NCBI GenBank assembly: GCA_016617855.1
Contig: JAECUM010093729.1
Coordinates: 1 to 64,000 of the forward strand
DNA length: 64,000 nucleotides
Source of the DNA: Megalonaias nervosa
Lineage: Eukaryota > Mollusca > Bivalvia > Unionida > Unionidae
Reading direction: 5' to 3'
Shown here: one piece after another, positions 23,401-36,566 of the stretch
Layout: every line of letters starts with the position of its first letter
How positions within the stretch are numbered: the first letter of the stretch is position 1
Program-made: the position numbers and the translations under genes
The notes under the pieces: model-generated
Seen by the model: only the letters and a program-made list of their open reading frames with translations
Databases searched by the model: none
Told to the model about the DNA's origin: nothing

Positions 23401-23488
23401 TCTTTCAAGGATTGCGACCGTCAAACCACAGCAAATATACACTGGACCACAAATCACCTTTAATCTGCTTGGCTCAACATCAGTGCTG
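20471..23488. other. No supported gene; one unassigned open frame
   Basis: AT-rich sequence without tandem array or recognisable transposon ends. It contains the unassigned minus-strand ORF 21680-21327, listed separately. At 23361-23384 a short open segment sits between a good acceptor-like and a GTAAGC donor-like sequence on the plus strand, too little to call an exon. Confidence 0.4.
21327..21680 (-). CDS. Unassigned 117-codon ORF, possibly a fragment of a gene
   Basis: An uninterrupted frame from ATG 21680 to the stop at 21327. The translation has a normal, non-repetitive composition with a hydrophobic start (SLLLGLGSFLTLSW) and blocks such as HTNHIVVIGGKFVPHQNL and RDISGTITNQISS. That is more protein-like than the other background frames nearby. 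I do not recognise a family. It could be a single-exon gene, an exon, a transposon fragment, or chance. No promoter or splice evidence supports it. Confidence 0.2.
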   Translation of the reverse strand: MLSQNSLLLGLGSFLTLSWNCSEREHNFHHQSIKGHIPHTNHIVVIGGKFVPHQNLSIMIGGEYRTMKPRVIPILQDKLSSYFRIIFKDISRETSILSVRDISGTITNQISSCMAWS

Positions 23489-23690
23489 CCATTGCCGTAA
23501 AGCTTTTAGACTGGAAAAAGAACATGGATACTAATGAAATGTTCTAGAAGAGATGCCATTGCCGAAAAGCTTTTAGACTGGAAAAAGAACGTGAACACTA
23601 ATGAAATGTTCTAGAAGAGATGCCATTGCCGAAAAGCTTTTAGACTGAAAAAAGAACATGAACACTAATGAAATGTTCTAGAAGAGATGC
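23489..23690. repeat. Three tandem copies of a 67-bp unit
   Basis: Unit beginning TGCCATTGCCGTAAAGCTTT and ending AGAAGAGA occurs three times head to tail, with a few substitutions (for example GTAAAG/GAAAAG). Recent local tandem duplication. Confidence 0.9.
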
Positions 23691-24727
23691 ATTCAAAATT
23701 TTTTACTTACACTAAAATCCTTTTTTTAGTCTGCTTTCGCAAAGGCAACAAATGAGACACACAACAACGTGAAAGCATCGATGAGAAGTATTCATTTATG
23801 GCAGATTAAATATGAAGTCGGTCAAACACAGTGAATAAAGCTGCACACCTTAACTAGTTCAGATGCAATTATTCTAGAACCCAAACGAACACCATGGGTA
23901 AAGCTTACCATGAAAAACAAAGCAAAACACAACAAAATAAATCAAGAGAAGAAAAAAAAATCCACCAAATTGAATTGATATTGTATATACATACAATTTA
24001 GATCAAGCATGAAATAAATAGCGCATGATTTCGTGATAAGCATACGCTCATGTAGTTGCTGAAAGTTTATGGCACGGTGACTGCCACATCAAATCTTGCA
24101 TTATGGGTGAGAAATAGGTCAGAGGTCAATTAAGAACAAATGCACCATAGAATGAGACTCCCCTAAAAACACTGAATTATGACAGACAGAAAATAAAAGA
24201 TTAGGCAAGAATCTTTACTGAAGTGTGATCTATAGTTTATGCAAAGCCAAATGGTAATATAAAATCACATGTTTCTCCGTCAGTGTCCAGTTCTACTCTA
24301 ACCAAGATAATTTCATATATCATGTAACTATGGAATTATTCTACCATTAGCCTGTCTAAAGTATATTCTTGGTGACGTTTCCCAATCTATTATATAAGCT
24401 GGCATTCATACGTTATCAAATTTCCAAGAGGATATCATAAAGAACAGGTGTGGATACCACTGTCTTGCATTTTGAGGGCAACAACTAAGGTCAAAAGTCA
24501 GATGGCTGCAACACCAACTGTTAAACTTTCATTTGATTAAACTTACTTAGTTATAACTTAATTAACATACAAATTCAGGAATTAATTAAAGTTATCCAAG
24601 AGGGTCTGTAACATATTTTTTAGCATCATGCGGGGGCTATCTGAGAACAGCGTGCTACCTGTGGGCAATATGTAACATTTATTCTACTGAGAGTCGTGCA
24701 AAATTATAAAATTGAGGGGTTTGAGAT
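23691..24727. other. No gene seen
   Basis: AT-rich sequence; no repeat array, transposon end or exon-like segment supported. Confidence 0.5.
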
Positions 24728-25016
24728 CATAATGCTTCCCTGGGTGGCGTCATCGTGATACAAACCATCTCATATGATCATAATACTTCCCTACGTGGCG
24801 ACATCGTGATACCCATCATTTAATGTATTCCTAATATTTCTCTGGGTGGCGACATCGTGATACAAATCATTTTGTTTGTTATATTCCTAATACTTCCCTG
24901 GGTGGAGACTGTGATACAGATAATTTTATTTCATGTATTCATAATACTTACCTGGGTGGCGACATCGTGATACAAATCATATTATTTGATGTATTCATAA
25001 TACTTCCCTAGGTGTC
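24728..25016. repeat. Degenerate minisatellite, about 55-bp units
   Basis: The block ATAATACTTCCCTGGGTGGC followed by GACATCGTGATACAAATCAT recurs about five or six times with variable spacing (roughly 50-60 bp). Copies differ by substitutions and small indels. Confidence 0.85.
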
Positions 25017-27932
25017 CTAATTGTTTTGAAAACCATTTCACTTGATTTGGCAACGTGATATGTACCCTATGTACCTTTCAGGTCAGACCAGAAAAATAAA
25101 TGTACTGAAAGTAGTGAAAAAGATAACTCAGGTCACTGGTAGAAAATACCTACAACTCTGACTTAAGTACGTCATGGTATTTTTCATCATTTGATGGAAT
25201 GGAAATGCTTCAAAGGAATTGCAGTGTGGTAACGAGGGATCTTAGGGTTGTTGGAGTCATTCTTGACTCTAGATTATGTTACAACTCTATGCTCACAACC
25301 TAAGTAACATGAAAAAAGCAAAACCAACAAATTTGTAAAACTTAACAAACAATTTCATTATCAATGTTATAAATGAAGACGTGAGAGGAACTTACAATGT
25401 TATGAAGTGAATTCCAACTAATCCTTATGAAGGTATATAAAAGTCCTAAATGAATGAAAAGTTCCTTATAAATTTCAGACTCGGAAATGCACTGGTCCTC
25501 CAAGAACCGTGACGTTGTCAAGATAGCGTTGTCCAGAATTCCTTTGAATAATTTATAACAGTTCCAGAATAATGTTATATTCCAAATAATGAGCACTTTC
25601 TATGTCCAACGAACAGTTCAAACAGATGGGTTTTTTCCCTCTCGAATAATATTTCAGTACAACATAAAACACGTCTGCAGACCTACAACAAGAACAAACG
25701 AAATGTGAATGGCTCCAAAATCTCGATGAAACTGATTGGTCAGTCATCTCTTTATATACCCTGCCATTTGCGACTGTAATTCGAATAGACCCCATGAGAC
25801 AAATAACACTACTCATTTTACATCGATTTGGCCTGTTCATGTTACCTAGCCTACCAAATGGAAAGTTATAGAATTATTCTAGAAACGCCGAAACCCCATC
25901 AGCCACTGAGAAATTAAGCTATAGGCGCCATTAAGTTTTATTATTAAGACTATTATTAATAATTGTCAACACGTACGTAATCATCAATTTATAGATCCTA
26001 TGTAACTATCACGCTCTTAAAACGCTCAAGTCACGTATGCAACATTTAGCTAAAGATATTCTGTACGATTTACAGCCATGAATAAAATTTATAAAAATTA
26101 GATAAAATCATGAAGCAGGAGTTACAAACACATAAATATACATAACAATTATGATACATAAAAGACAGTATTGACAGTCTTCATATCATTCGTATGCCAC
26201 ATTAACTTTTTCAAGTAGCCAAACGAGATATGAATATTTATCTTTCTGTTGCATTACTTGCGCATAACCAAGCAAGTGTACGACAATACGAAGAAAGGGA
26301 TGTTCACTGAGACATTACTTTTGTCCTACATTCCGAAGTAACAATTTGCACACACTTACACACTCAAATACAGGCGAAATAGCTGAAAAGTAAGGGTGCA
26401 GACGATATGCTAATATTAACCTGTAGCAAAATTATGATTTATTCAGTTCAAATAAGTTGAAAAGAAGGGACAGAGGTATCAGAATTAGTGAGAGGTGCGC
26501 TAATTTCTGTTAGGAAATAGTTGGGCACAAAAATATAGCACTAGCTGATGTTTTGCAAAGTCTTGTTTTGTGGCTTTAGCAGGAATAATGTATGTCACTT
26601 CGATATAAACAACAAAGAGGTCATTGTAAAACATGATCCTGTATGCTCTATATGGTGTTAGAAAGAAAAAAAATGAACACTTAAGGAAGATTTACTTATT
26701 ATTTCTAATTTTGTAATACGTGTTCTCTTGATTTTGTACTGTGAAAAAAGCGAATAAACAGCAGCTACACCAATTTACTTTAGTTTTGTATTGTGCTGCA
26801 CAGAAAAAGGTCGCTGGAAATGATTTACCACTTTCTTCATGCATATTTATAAAGCTTTATACTTGCTGTCATCGCCCAGAGATGCTCTTAAATTCCATCT
26901 ATCAAGACTCATCGTAAAATATAAATTTTATAGACTAATACTACAGTTCTATCAGCAGGATGACTAGATGTGGTACAGGAGCGGAAAGCTAGTGACAAAT
27001 GCTTGACAATGGTGTGGACTGTAGTACAGGCTTGTCTTGTAGTGTCTTTGCATTTTTTCTTTCATGTGACTTAAATTTATAATGGAGGGATGCCTTGGGA
27101 CCATATTAAGATGGATTGATTCATTCATAATGGATCATTAATACTCATATTTAGCATGCCAATATGACAAACAGAGATCACAAAAGTTTGATATAACGGT
27201 GATAATGAATATTTGTCTGTTTAACTGGGTAACATTTAAACAGTTAAATCTACCAACATTCAGTGACTGAAGCTTAAATAAAATATTTTAAAAAGAAGTA
27301 TTTTCCAGAATATTAGCTTTTTGCCATAATTAAGATGCCATGTTGAAGATATCATCTCGAAAGACTCCTCTGTTCACACCCTGTTAACTAAATTAATTGC
27401 ACATTTATATTTTTGTCAATTATGAAACATCAAACAGATAGCTTCATATTCTTACGAGTAGTCAATAGTATCTCTCATGCCCAAAGAATTCTATTTTCAG
27501 TGTTTTCAGTTCTTTGATTTTTCCTTTTATCCGCAGGAAATCGCGGTCATGAAAGCTTGAAAGGATCAGCAAATAAGATACGGTTCTATCTACAAACAGT
27601 ATTCAGATAGTTTACATTGCCATTTTACAGACTGGGTAAATATTAAGAATGCACGCGACTCAAACACGTCATTTCGCATTATTTTGAACTGTATACGTGC
27701 CACATATATCATCTTCTGATCACCGATAGCTATCAACAAGCCTCGTGAAACGATCCGTAAATATATGTTGAAGTCACCTGACGTCAGTTTGATTCATTTC
27801 CTGGTAATATTACACTATATAGGCAATTATTTACAACTCTGGCTAAATGGCTTGAAATAATTGGCTTTTGCACTGAAATGACCTATGACCTCACTATTTG
27901 CCCTCAATAATCTTGATAGACAGCTTCCCCTG
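25017..27932. other. No gene seen
   Basis: AT-rich intergenic-looking sequence. A minus-strand open frame at 25840-25553 contains two Cys pairs (CSCC, CLNC) but no recognisable domain, and I do not call it. Confidence 0.45.
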
Positions 27933-28085
27933 CATGGGCGCCCGCAGGATTTTTTGCGGGGGTGGGTGGAGGGGTCAGTCAGTCACGGTCGGGAGAGTTA
28001 GCATAGTAAGCAGTCTGAAACTAAAGCTCATATTTACTAAGCGTTTTGAACAGAATCTTGTGACATATTTTCAGCTTCATTTGCA

Positions 28086-28146
<61 letters not shown>

Positions 28147-28201
28147 GTATAATTTCGGGAGGTCACGTGACCCCCCTTGACCTATGCTGCGGGCGCCCAT
28201 G
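27933..28201. mobile_element. MITE with perfect 15-bp TIRs and 8-bp target duplication
   Basis: CATGGGCGCCCGCAG (27933-27947) and its exact reverse complement (28187-28201) bound a 269-bp element. Flanks are TTCCCCTG (27925-27932) and TTCCCCTC (28202-28209), an 8-bp duplication with one mismatch, which fits the hAT or P superfamily. Most of the interior is a (TA)n run (about 28087-28142). A perfect palindrome GGTCACGTGACC lies at 28161-28172. No coding capacity, so it depends on an autonomous relative. Confidence 0.85.
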
Positions 28202-28209
28202 TTCCCCTC

Positions 28210-28603
28210 TCATTAATGGAATATCATAATGGATTAATCCAAGATGGACGCCAGGTTAAACTAAAAGAATGTCATCAAAGTTCTTTTTAAGCTCACAGCT
28301 GGCTCACTATAATTTGATCTGTGAATTGCTGAAGTGGTTGTCGCTTTGTATATGTAACCAACATGTACAAATTTACTTGCATGTATGGTTTTATTTTCCT
28401 TCCCTTATTCTTTTCTATTCCTTCCTGTAATCTTCTTTCCTTCTCCTACTTCTTTTCTTCTTAAGTTTTAATTTTTAATCGATGCATCTTAGTAGGTAAA
28501 TAAAACACGATCCATTATCATAAAGATAATGCAGTTACTTTTTCACAGATCTATTTTCCAATGTTAAGCTATTTTGCCACTTATATTTCACACTGCTGTA
28601 ACT
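28210..28603. other. No gene seen
   Basis: Unremarkable AT-rich sequence with a T/C-rich stretch at about 28390-28465. Confidence 0.5.
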
Positions 28604-28825
28604 CGTCTCCAATCTCGTCTATGTAATCTAGCTGATATGAGTCCACTCGTCTATGTAATCTCGCTGATAAGAGTCCACTCATCTATGTAATCTAGCTGAT
28701 AAGAGTCCACTCATCTATGTAATCTCGCTGATAAGAGTCCACTCGTCTATGTAACCTCACTGATGTGAGTTCACTTGACTCTGTAATTTTTGCAGATGAC
28801 AGTTCACCCGTCTCTGTAATCTGAT
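28604..28825. repeat. 32-bp minisatellite, about six copies
   Basis: Unit starting CGTCTATGTAATCTAGCTGA and ending GAGTCCACT (32 bp) is repeated head to tail. The first four copies are nearly identical and the last two diverge (CTCTGTAATTTTTGCAG). Confidence 0.9.
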
Positions 28826-31800
28826 CATTTCGAGCTATCCATCATACTCTGACTTAATTTCTCATGTTAATCATTTCTATAATATTTTGAGATTTACACT
28901 GGATTGAATTTTATCAAGGTCAAGAATCTTATTTGGTTTTTGAAAAAAAATAACACTGATTTGTAAGTATTGTTGTATCATATGGTAGTTAGAGTAATGC
29001 TTCATTTACCTATAGAAAGTCAAAGTAATTTGGGGATGATAATACATTTCACAGAAATAATCAGAAATCACCTAATTCTGTTGCCCACCAACCATGAAAG
29101 TAGCTTGATTAAACAGATCCGATAAATTCGAACAAGTTTTCAAATTTTAAAAAGTCATCGACATAGATGTTGAAGTATATTGTGCACATGACTTACATAA
29201 ATTAACACATGACCTTTCACTAAGCAGGCTTCTCTAAACTATCTGTAAACCTTTATCATGTTGCATTTACCTTTTTCAATATGGAATCATTCTCCACTAA
29301 CGTGAGTCAGGTGCCCCAAAGCAATTAAAAACTAAGAAAGGCAAACTAGCACTTTTATTTGACCCATTCTTCTCAAACCAATATTTAAATAAATTATCTG
29401 TAATGGCTTCCCTCTAGTTTTGTTCTTTCATAAAATACAACAAATTATTCCTTACCGGGTTTTCTGTTTATGCTAGCCCAATGAGAGAAATTGATGATAA
29501 TTTCTCGAGAAACATTTATCGCATCAGAAGTATGAGATTTCATGTCAATTCTGAGTATATTGTTTCAAAAACAAAAATGTATTTGGTAATTACAAAGCAA
29601 GCGCTTGTTTTAAATTTCGTTCTGAAAAATTAAACTCGAGTTCTTACTTTCATTAGAAATTAATTTTTTGCATATCATTAGTGTTTGTTAAGCCATAAAA
29701 CTGCATATGTAGATGTACATTATCTTAATGTTTGCACGAAGGTGTATGTTTTTATTTAATTAATCATGTTGTACTTTGGTAAAATCACATATGCTGAGAA
29801 GAACGTTCTAATATATCTAAATTCGGTAATAACTTGGTATTTACCTTTATCACGTTCCACATCAAAAGGAAAATACATCCATAATTTAAGAGAAAATATT
29901 CTAATATTATAAAAACAACAAAAGGGTAATGCAAACAAGTTTAATGCAAGGACTAATGCGCATGCTTCCAAAGACTTCTATAACTGCACTTTTGAGGATT
30001 TGTGATAACTCGTATCTTTCCATCCATCATCGTTTTCCTTGTAACCTGAACTCATTTTTTTTTACTGCCTAAGGAGAGTGGTTGAATTTTGCATATGTTT
30101 TACCAAGAAAGAGTTGACGACGAAGTTTCATATCCTTGAAGCAACCCCAAAGGAGAGGATGGTGTGGTGAAAGTCTGAAATTCATTTAAACTGATGGAGA
30201 AAGAGATGAATTTAAATTTAAAAAAGACATAACTCTTCTGAAAATAATACAGGTAAAATGATTGGTCAATATGTGTATCATTTGATGATGACCATAATGT
30301 GCACCAACTTTCACAGTAATCCACTAAAACTGCAAGAGTAGTTGCATACAAATTTCCTGGAATTCAAAATATGACCATTTCTTTCTTTAAAATACTGCAT
30401 ATTGAAACCATCCCTAATATTCTTAAGCCATATGATTTTCAGATTAGCTAATGACAGCCATGTTGGATGTAAGATCGGCACCATTTTCATTTTGACAAAC
30501 TGGACACCATCAAAGACATTTGGAAAACCCCATGTTGATACGATCATCTATTCAGGAAAAGTAGTGTCAAAAAAGTTCAATATGTTCATTGTGGCAGCCA
30601 TTTCTGAGGTCCAATCGGCAACATTTTCCATCTGGAACAACCCGATATCATAATTATTCTTCTGGCAAAACTCCCATGTACATATTATTTTCCATTTCAG
30701 ATCAGTATCATTAACAAGATTTTCAAGATGGCAGCCAAGGTGGCCACACCGGATGTCAGATGGGCACCCGGTGAAAACCCAATGTTTATATGACTTTCTA
30801 TTTAGGAGGAATAGCCTTAAGATGAATGTGTGTCTCTGTGTGTGTGTGTAATATTGGAGTGCAGTCCTTCAAGTAATTTAGGAGGAGAAGTGAAAACAAA
30901 CTTGTGCTAATCGATGGACAAAGTGAGTATAATCTATCCCCTAAAGTTTCTGCAGCTGGCGTATGACCAGTAGAATTCAAATCATGTGAGCACAAAGTTT
31001 TGTTAACATTTGCATCTTTAGATAAAGGCCATAATATGTACAAAGTTTCATAATGATCTGTAAACAAGAGTTCTTAATGGACATGTAATCGCTCAGCTCA
31101 CTTGGATAGTTGACAGAGGTCACAAATTTGCACATGTATTAAAACTGATGAGAGGAAAACAAAGTTTTGAGCACATAGATGCTACATTGTCTATTAATGC
31201 TAAAGTTTCTTTCATCTTCTTTCCTATACCATATACATAGCACCATTTCTTGATATAAAAACGTTAAGTCATTCACACAACTGGTATACATTCAGCAGCA
31301 AGACAGCTACAAGATAACAAGGGAAAATAACTCTAATAAACACTGTAGGAGAATGGTGATTTGTCTATATGACTGTCATCAGATGATAATAACACTATTC
31401 ACATTCATGGGCATCCACTAAAATTTGCATGCATACTGATGTAAGTCACACAGGACAATAACTTGTAAACAAAATGCACATATTCAGATGATGACTATCG
31501 TATCAACCCAGTGTCAAAAATCCATACCGAGTTTAGGACCAGTTATGCTAACAAGACTGTTGGCATTTAGAACTAGTTCATTAATGAGTGTCATATTTTA
31601 GATTTAATTACACATATTTTTAAATAGCAATTATTAACTCTATTTGGATCCTTATACATCCATATTACTTTGGAAGGTCGTTTCTTACACACCCTGAGAA
31701 GTACATACAGCAAATTAGATCAATGTTACAATGTTGAATACAGTCAACCCAAAGGTGTGATCAGGTATAAACTGGATTAAATGCTGTGTCCAGAGATGAT

Positions 31801-32225
31801 ACAATGAAAGCATTGCATGTTGAAAATAAAGTTTTTGTATCCTGTTATTTATTATGATAGACCTGGCATCCTCTTTTATGAATCCAGTTTAGTACCTGGT
31901 TACCATTGTAAAAGTCCATAGCGATCATTAATTTGAAGCTTAAGTTTATTGATGACATTTAAGGTGCAGAACATTCAACAATTATGACTGAATAGAGTTT
32001 GCTTAAAGAATATATGTATTAAAGGTCAAATTCTACCTTACACATTTATTGAAGTTAAAAAACGTCATTTGGAACAAACATTTTTAATGATAACTCTCCC
32101 CGATATGAAATGCAATACTTTATCTAGCATGTCACAAAATGTAAATGGACAAGGAATTCCAAAGATCTCCAGGACCTTTATCAATGTCTGTCAGATCTGC
32201 TTTTATGTAGTTTTTAATTTTGCTC
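28826..32225. other. No gene; fragments of an old dispersed repeat
   Basis: Segments near 30285-30345, 31015-31075 and 31390-31440 share phrases such as CATAATGTGCACCAACTTTC followed by AATCCACTAAAA. Related phrases recur at 36170-36210, 36600-36665, 39000-39035 and 39810-39860. They look like degraded copies of one interspersed repeat. No exon is supported. Confidence 0.4.
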
Positions 32226-32665
32226 TGATTGGTTTTTGGCCAAGAGGGACAGGGATCACTTAATGTAAGCAGATCACAATTTTAGTCAGACTGGATTTGG
32301 TCAATGGGGACAGGGATCACTTAATGTAACCAGATCACAATTTTAGTCAGACTGGTTTTGATCAATGGGGACAGGGATTGCTTCTTGTAAGCAGATCACA
32401 ATTTTAGTCTGACTGGTTTTGATCAATGGGGACAGGAATCACTTAATGTAAGCAGATCACAATTTTAGTCAGACTGGTTTTGATCAATGGGGACAGGGAT
32501 TGCTTCTTGTAAGCATATCACAATTTTAGTCAGACTGTTTTTGACCAATGGGGACAGGGATCACTTAATGTAAGCAGATCAGATTGGTTTTGACCAATGG
32601 GGACAGGGAACATGTATTATGAGAAGATCTCAATTTTAATCAGAATGGTTTTGACCAAAAGGGAC
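32226..32665. repeat. 61-bp minisatellite, about seven copies
   Basis: Unit contains CAATGGGGACAGGGATCACT, then GTAAGCAGATCACAATTTTA, then GTCAGACTGGTTTTG. Two alternating versions exist (ATCACTTAATG and ATTGCTTCTTG), suggesting expansion of a two-unit block. One copy is shortened near 32575. Confidence 0.9.
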
Positions 32666-32995
32666 TGAGGGTACTTACAGTTATTATGTTCAATACAGCA
32701 TGTGGTTATCCATCCAAGGATTAAAGACCATCCTTCTCAAACATCTGCACGTTAAAAAGTGTTTTGTAGTCATTGTTAGAACTTGTACAATCAATGTATA
32801 AAACACTTAAAGAAAATCAGAAACTATATAAGTTGAATAGATTTTATTGAACTTAATACATAAAAATATAGAAAAAGTTCCATCTATTAAAACTCCACTG
32901 GACAAGGTCACTGTAATCATCAAATGTATTGCATATGCAGATTTTGGAGGGAAACAAGTGCAAAGAGTGTGCATTAATACATAAAGTTGTAAAAG

Positions 32996-33006
32996 TTGTG
33001 TGTGTG

Positions 33007-33067
<61 letters not shown>

Positions 33068-33116
33068 TCTTATTTAATCCAGTGAACTGGAATAATCTGC
33101 TATTCACCATTTTTTT

Positions 33117-33160
<44 letters not shown>

Positions 33161-33175
33161 AATACACACACACAT

Positions 33176-33228
<53 letters not shown>

Positions 33229-33240
33229 CATACATACACA
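32996..33240. repeat. Compound dinucleotide microsatellites
   Basis: Runs of TG, TA and CA at 32996-33066, TC and TA at 33118-33160, CA and TA at 33163-33224 and a CATA run to 33240. Confidence 0.95.
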
Positions 33241-33244
33241 GAGT

Positions 33245-34550
33245 CAAATCTGTTTTAATCTCTCAGTTTTCAGAAATGTGAAAACTGTCTTCTAAAGACT
33301 GGTGTTTGCTTAATATGGTTTTATTGGTATAATAGACCTTGAAATAGTTGCTACCTAACACAGGTGATTACTTAATGGAGATGACCTTTAAAGTTGGGTT
33401 AATCTGTGAGTGTGGATAACACAGTAACTTCAATCAGCTGAATGATGATTATCCTGATTATCACCCGTATGAACTATTATTGCATCCCCAATTTTTTTTA
33501 CTATTTCCAATGTACATCTATCTACAGATGAAACTAATTATACATCAACAACGCAACATTGACTTGGAGCAACATAAATAAAAAAGTAACAAAATCAAAT
33601 ATAATATGATAAATAATAATTATTATTTTAAAGTAAAAAGAAAAATATAATTAGGAGAGAGTGAGGGAAAGAGGGAGATACACAGGGACAAAGTTTATCC
33701 TTACACCTGACTGTTGTTTTGTGGGTGCTGCTAGAGCAATATATAATCTGTCATATAGAAATCTTAAGCTAATTAAAAACTCATAATAGTCCAATGATCT
33801 GCAGTCCAAACATAAGTAATTAATTGTTGAGCACCAATCAATGCTGACTTATGAGATAATATAAGTTTATCACCTACTGCCACATGTGTGAATAGTATCC
33901 ATCTCAGCTAAGTTTACCTTGAATCAAAACCTACTGACACTCGTGTTCACAAGACAATGACCATACATCACACCTATGTTAGCATTCCTTAACTGAGTCA
34001 GAATAGGTCTCCGATAGGTGTGGAGTGCAAATGTAAAATCTTATGATTATCAGTATTTAATTAAAGTACCTTATTAATATTTTTCTTGCTTCTTTTCTGA
34101 TCTTAATACATGTATGTTAACTCTATGGTCTTAAAATAAGTAACAGAAATGAGTGACAACCAAAATATTTTGTAAAATTCAACAAACAGCTTACTTCCCT
34201 AGAATACAAAGTGAAAAATGTAAAAAAACCTTATGGTATTGTGAAATAAATCCCCCAAAAATCTATGAATTTCAAACACAAGTCCTAATGATTAAAGTTC
34301 TGATCAGACTTTAGTGGTATTCTCAAATAAATCCATAAATCCAATGTGCCTATGGTGACCTGTGTTGTAGTGATGTGCCAATAATCACAATAATACAATC
34401 CAAGAATATATCCTTATTTGAAATGTCACTATAAATCCAAGAAGAATATAGCTTCAATTAAATAATTTTTATAAATAAATTCCAGTACAAATGAAACATT
34501 GGACACAAGATTAATACAACTGATTCTGCTCAGATTCTAAAGCATGAATA
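33245..34550. other. No gene seen
   Basis: AT-rich sequence with no exon or transposon feature I can support. Confidence 0.5.
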
Positions 34551-34552
34551 AA

Positions 34553-35040
34553 TAACTTCTAGAAAAACAAGATTATACAGTCCTCTACTTGCCTTCTAAA
34601 AAAACAAGATTATACAGTCCTCTACGTGGCTTCTAGAAAAACAAGATTATACAGTCCTCTACTTGGCTTCTAGAAAAACAAGATTATACAGTCCTCTACT
34701 TGGCTTCTAGAAAAACAAGATTATATAGTCCTCTACTTGGCTTCTAGAAAAACAAGATTATATAGTCCTCTACGTGGCTTCTAGAAAAATAAGATTATAT
34801 AGTCCTCTACTGGCTTCTAGAAAAACAAGATTATATAGTCCTCTACTTGGCTTCTAGAAAAACAAGATTATACAGTCCTCTACGTGGCTTCTAGAAAAAC
34901 AAGATTATACAGTCCTCTACTTGGCTTCTAGAAAAACAAGATTATATAGTCCTCTACGTGGCTTCTAGAAAAACAAGATTATACAGTCCTCTACTTGGCT
35001 TCTAGAAAAACAAGATTATACAGTACTCTACTTGGCTTCA
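34553..35040. repeat. 37-bp minisatellite, about 13 copies
   Basis: Unit begins CTTCTAGAAAAACAAGATTA and ends CAGTCCTCTACTTGG. Copies alternate between TACTTGG and TACGTGG and between ATTATACAG and ATTATATAG. Identity between copies is high, so expansion is recent. Confidence 0.95.
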
Positions 35041-35513
35041 GGTTACAATAAAATTTTTCTATAAAAAAATATCACCTAATCGAAAATGTTAGGTGGTCTG
35101 TTGTTAGAATTAAATCTTATAAAATGTAGTAAACAACAGGTAAACCTGGCATTTCATGAGGAATTTCCGAAGTTCTGGAATCAGATTGAGATAAGCATGT
35201 TTACAAACCAAAAACAATGATGCAGGTCAAGTGGAAAATGAATTTGATTTTGGACAAAGTCAAGTCCATGATACAATCATCCATAGTATATAAAGAATAA
35301 TAAAAATAAACAAACAATGCAAACTAAATATACATAACACATGTCAAATGACTGCAAAATAGTAACATTTACTTAGTGATATTAATAGTGTCAAATGTAA
35401 GATTGTCAGGACCATTTAATCTCGATACCTCCAGTCACAATTCTACTTCTTGACTAAAATTTGATTATCTGGATGACCAACTGTATGGACTAAATCTATG
35501 TTTACTGATGGGC
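35041..35513. other. No gene seen
   Basis: AT-rich sequence between the 37-bp array and a TA run. Confidence 0.5.
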
Positions 35514-35570
<57 letters not shown>

Positions 35571-35602
35571 TACACACACACCATCATCATCATCATAAAT
35601 TA
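35514..35602. repeat. (TA)n followed by AC and ATC repeats
   Basis: About 25 TA units, then a short AC run and CATCATCATCAT. Confidence 0.95.
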
Positions 35603-36301
35603 TTGGTACAGTCCAAATTTAGCAATGTACAGCAGCATACTTTAAATTTTACAAAAATATTATTCAATTCAATGAGTCTGGTACTAACTACACCAACTGT
35701 AGCATCCCTGTCGCACCACTGCACCCCATAAAAAGATTTGTTTAGAATTGATTCAGAATAATAAATGAGTGTTTTAATAGGAAGTACAGTACTCATAAGA
35801 ATACTGTCAGCGACATATTGCATATTTTATCATGACAATCATGAGTTTGTAGCATATGGACCATATATCCAAGATTTCAAACAGAATGATAATACCATGA
35901 ATTCTGCAGCACCATATTTTCAAATCTATCAAATGGGCAAAATTCTTGAAATAATCTGATGAAAATAAATAGAAGACTAGATTAGCCAAGTTCCTTGCAA
36001 ATTTATGCTATGCACTGCACAAAGACTATAGAAACCTTATTAAATCTAGGTCATAACGTGTGTTCACAAGATTCTGTCATACATCTTGATCCAAGTCAAA
36101 AAGGGCAAAAACTTTAACAAAAAAGTGCAGGAACACATTGATTTGCCAAAATGTGGATGACAATAACATTATCCAAGTTTCATGGAGAAACATTGAAATC
36201 TGTGAGACTAGTTGCATTAAACAGATTTTGCCATATACATGTACACATTCAGCTGCAAGTCAAAAAGGGGCAATAACTCTTGTAAAATTCTGGGAATAAA
36301 A
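35603..36301. other. No gene; copies of the old dispersed repeat
   Basis: Contains phrases such as AAGTCAAAAAGGGCAAAAACT (split over 36090-36115) and a near repeat at 36255-36275, part of the degraded interspersed repeat noted elsewhere. Confidence 0.4.
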
Positions 36302-36313
36302 TGATTTGATGAT

Positions 36314-36566
36314 GTTGTTGTTGTTGTTGTGGGGCTTAACGCCATTTTTCAGCACACGATAGGCTATACATGGCGGCCAGTATTAATGGTGGAGGAAGAA
36401 ACCGGAAATCCCCGGAAAGAACCACCGACCCACGAGAAGCTACTGGCAAGCTTTCTCACATATCCACATTCGCCGAATCCTAGACTCGAACCCACGCAGA
36501 CAGAGGTGAGATGGCAGTGATCCGTAACGGAAAGCGCTTTAGACCACTCGGCCACTCGGGGCCCCC
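36314..36566 (-). mobile_element. tRNA-derived SINE, leucine/serine-tRNA-like head, intact ends
   Basis: A perfect 12-bp target duplication TGATTTGATGAT flanks the element (36302-36313 and 36567-36578). On the minus strand it starts GGGGCCCCGAGTGGCCGAGT, with an A-box-like TGGCCGAGTGG and a B box GGGTTCGAGTC (36493-36483), as in class II tRNAs with a long variable arm. The 3' tail is a (CAA)n run, read on the plus strand as GTTGTTGTTGTT. RNA polymerase III would transcribe it from the internal promoter and a LINE would mobilise it. A truncated relative lies at 40092-40225. Confidence 0.9.

Noticed and set aside
25553..25840. Minus-strand ORF with CSCC and CLNC
   Set aside because: Cys spacing matches no known zinc module and there is no other support.
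32807..33258. Tyr/Ile and His/Thr-rich ORFs on both strands
   Set aside because: Produced by TA, CA and TG microsatellites.
35514..35731. ORF through the TA/ATC repeat
   Set aside because: Microsatellite translation only.
36483..36566. Functional leucine/serine tRNA gene
   Set aside because: It is the head of a SINE with exact 12-bp target duplication and a (CAA)n tail.
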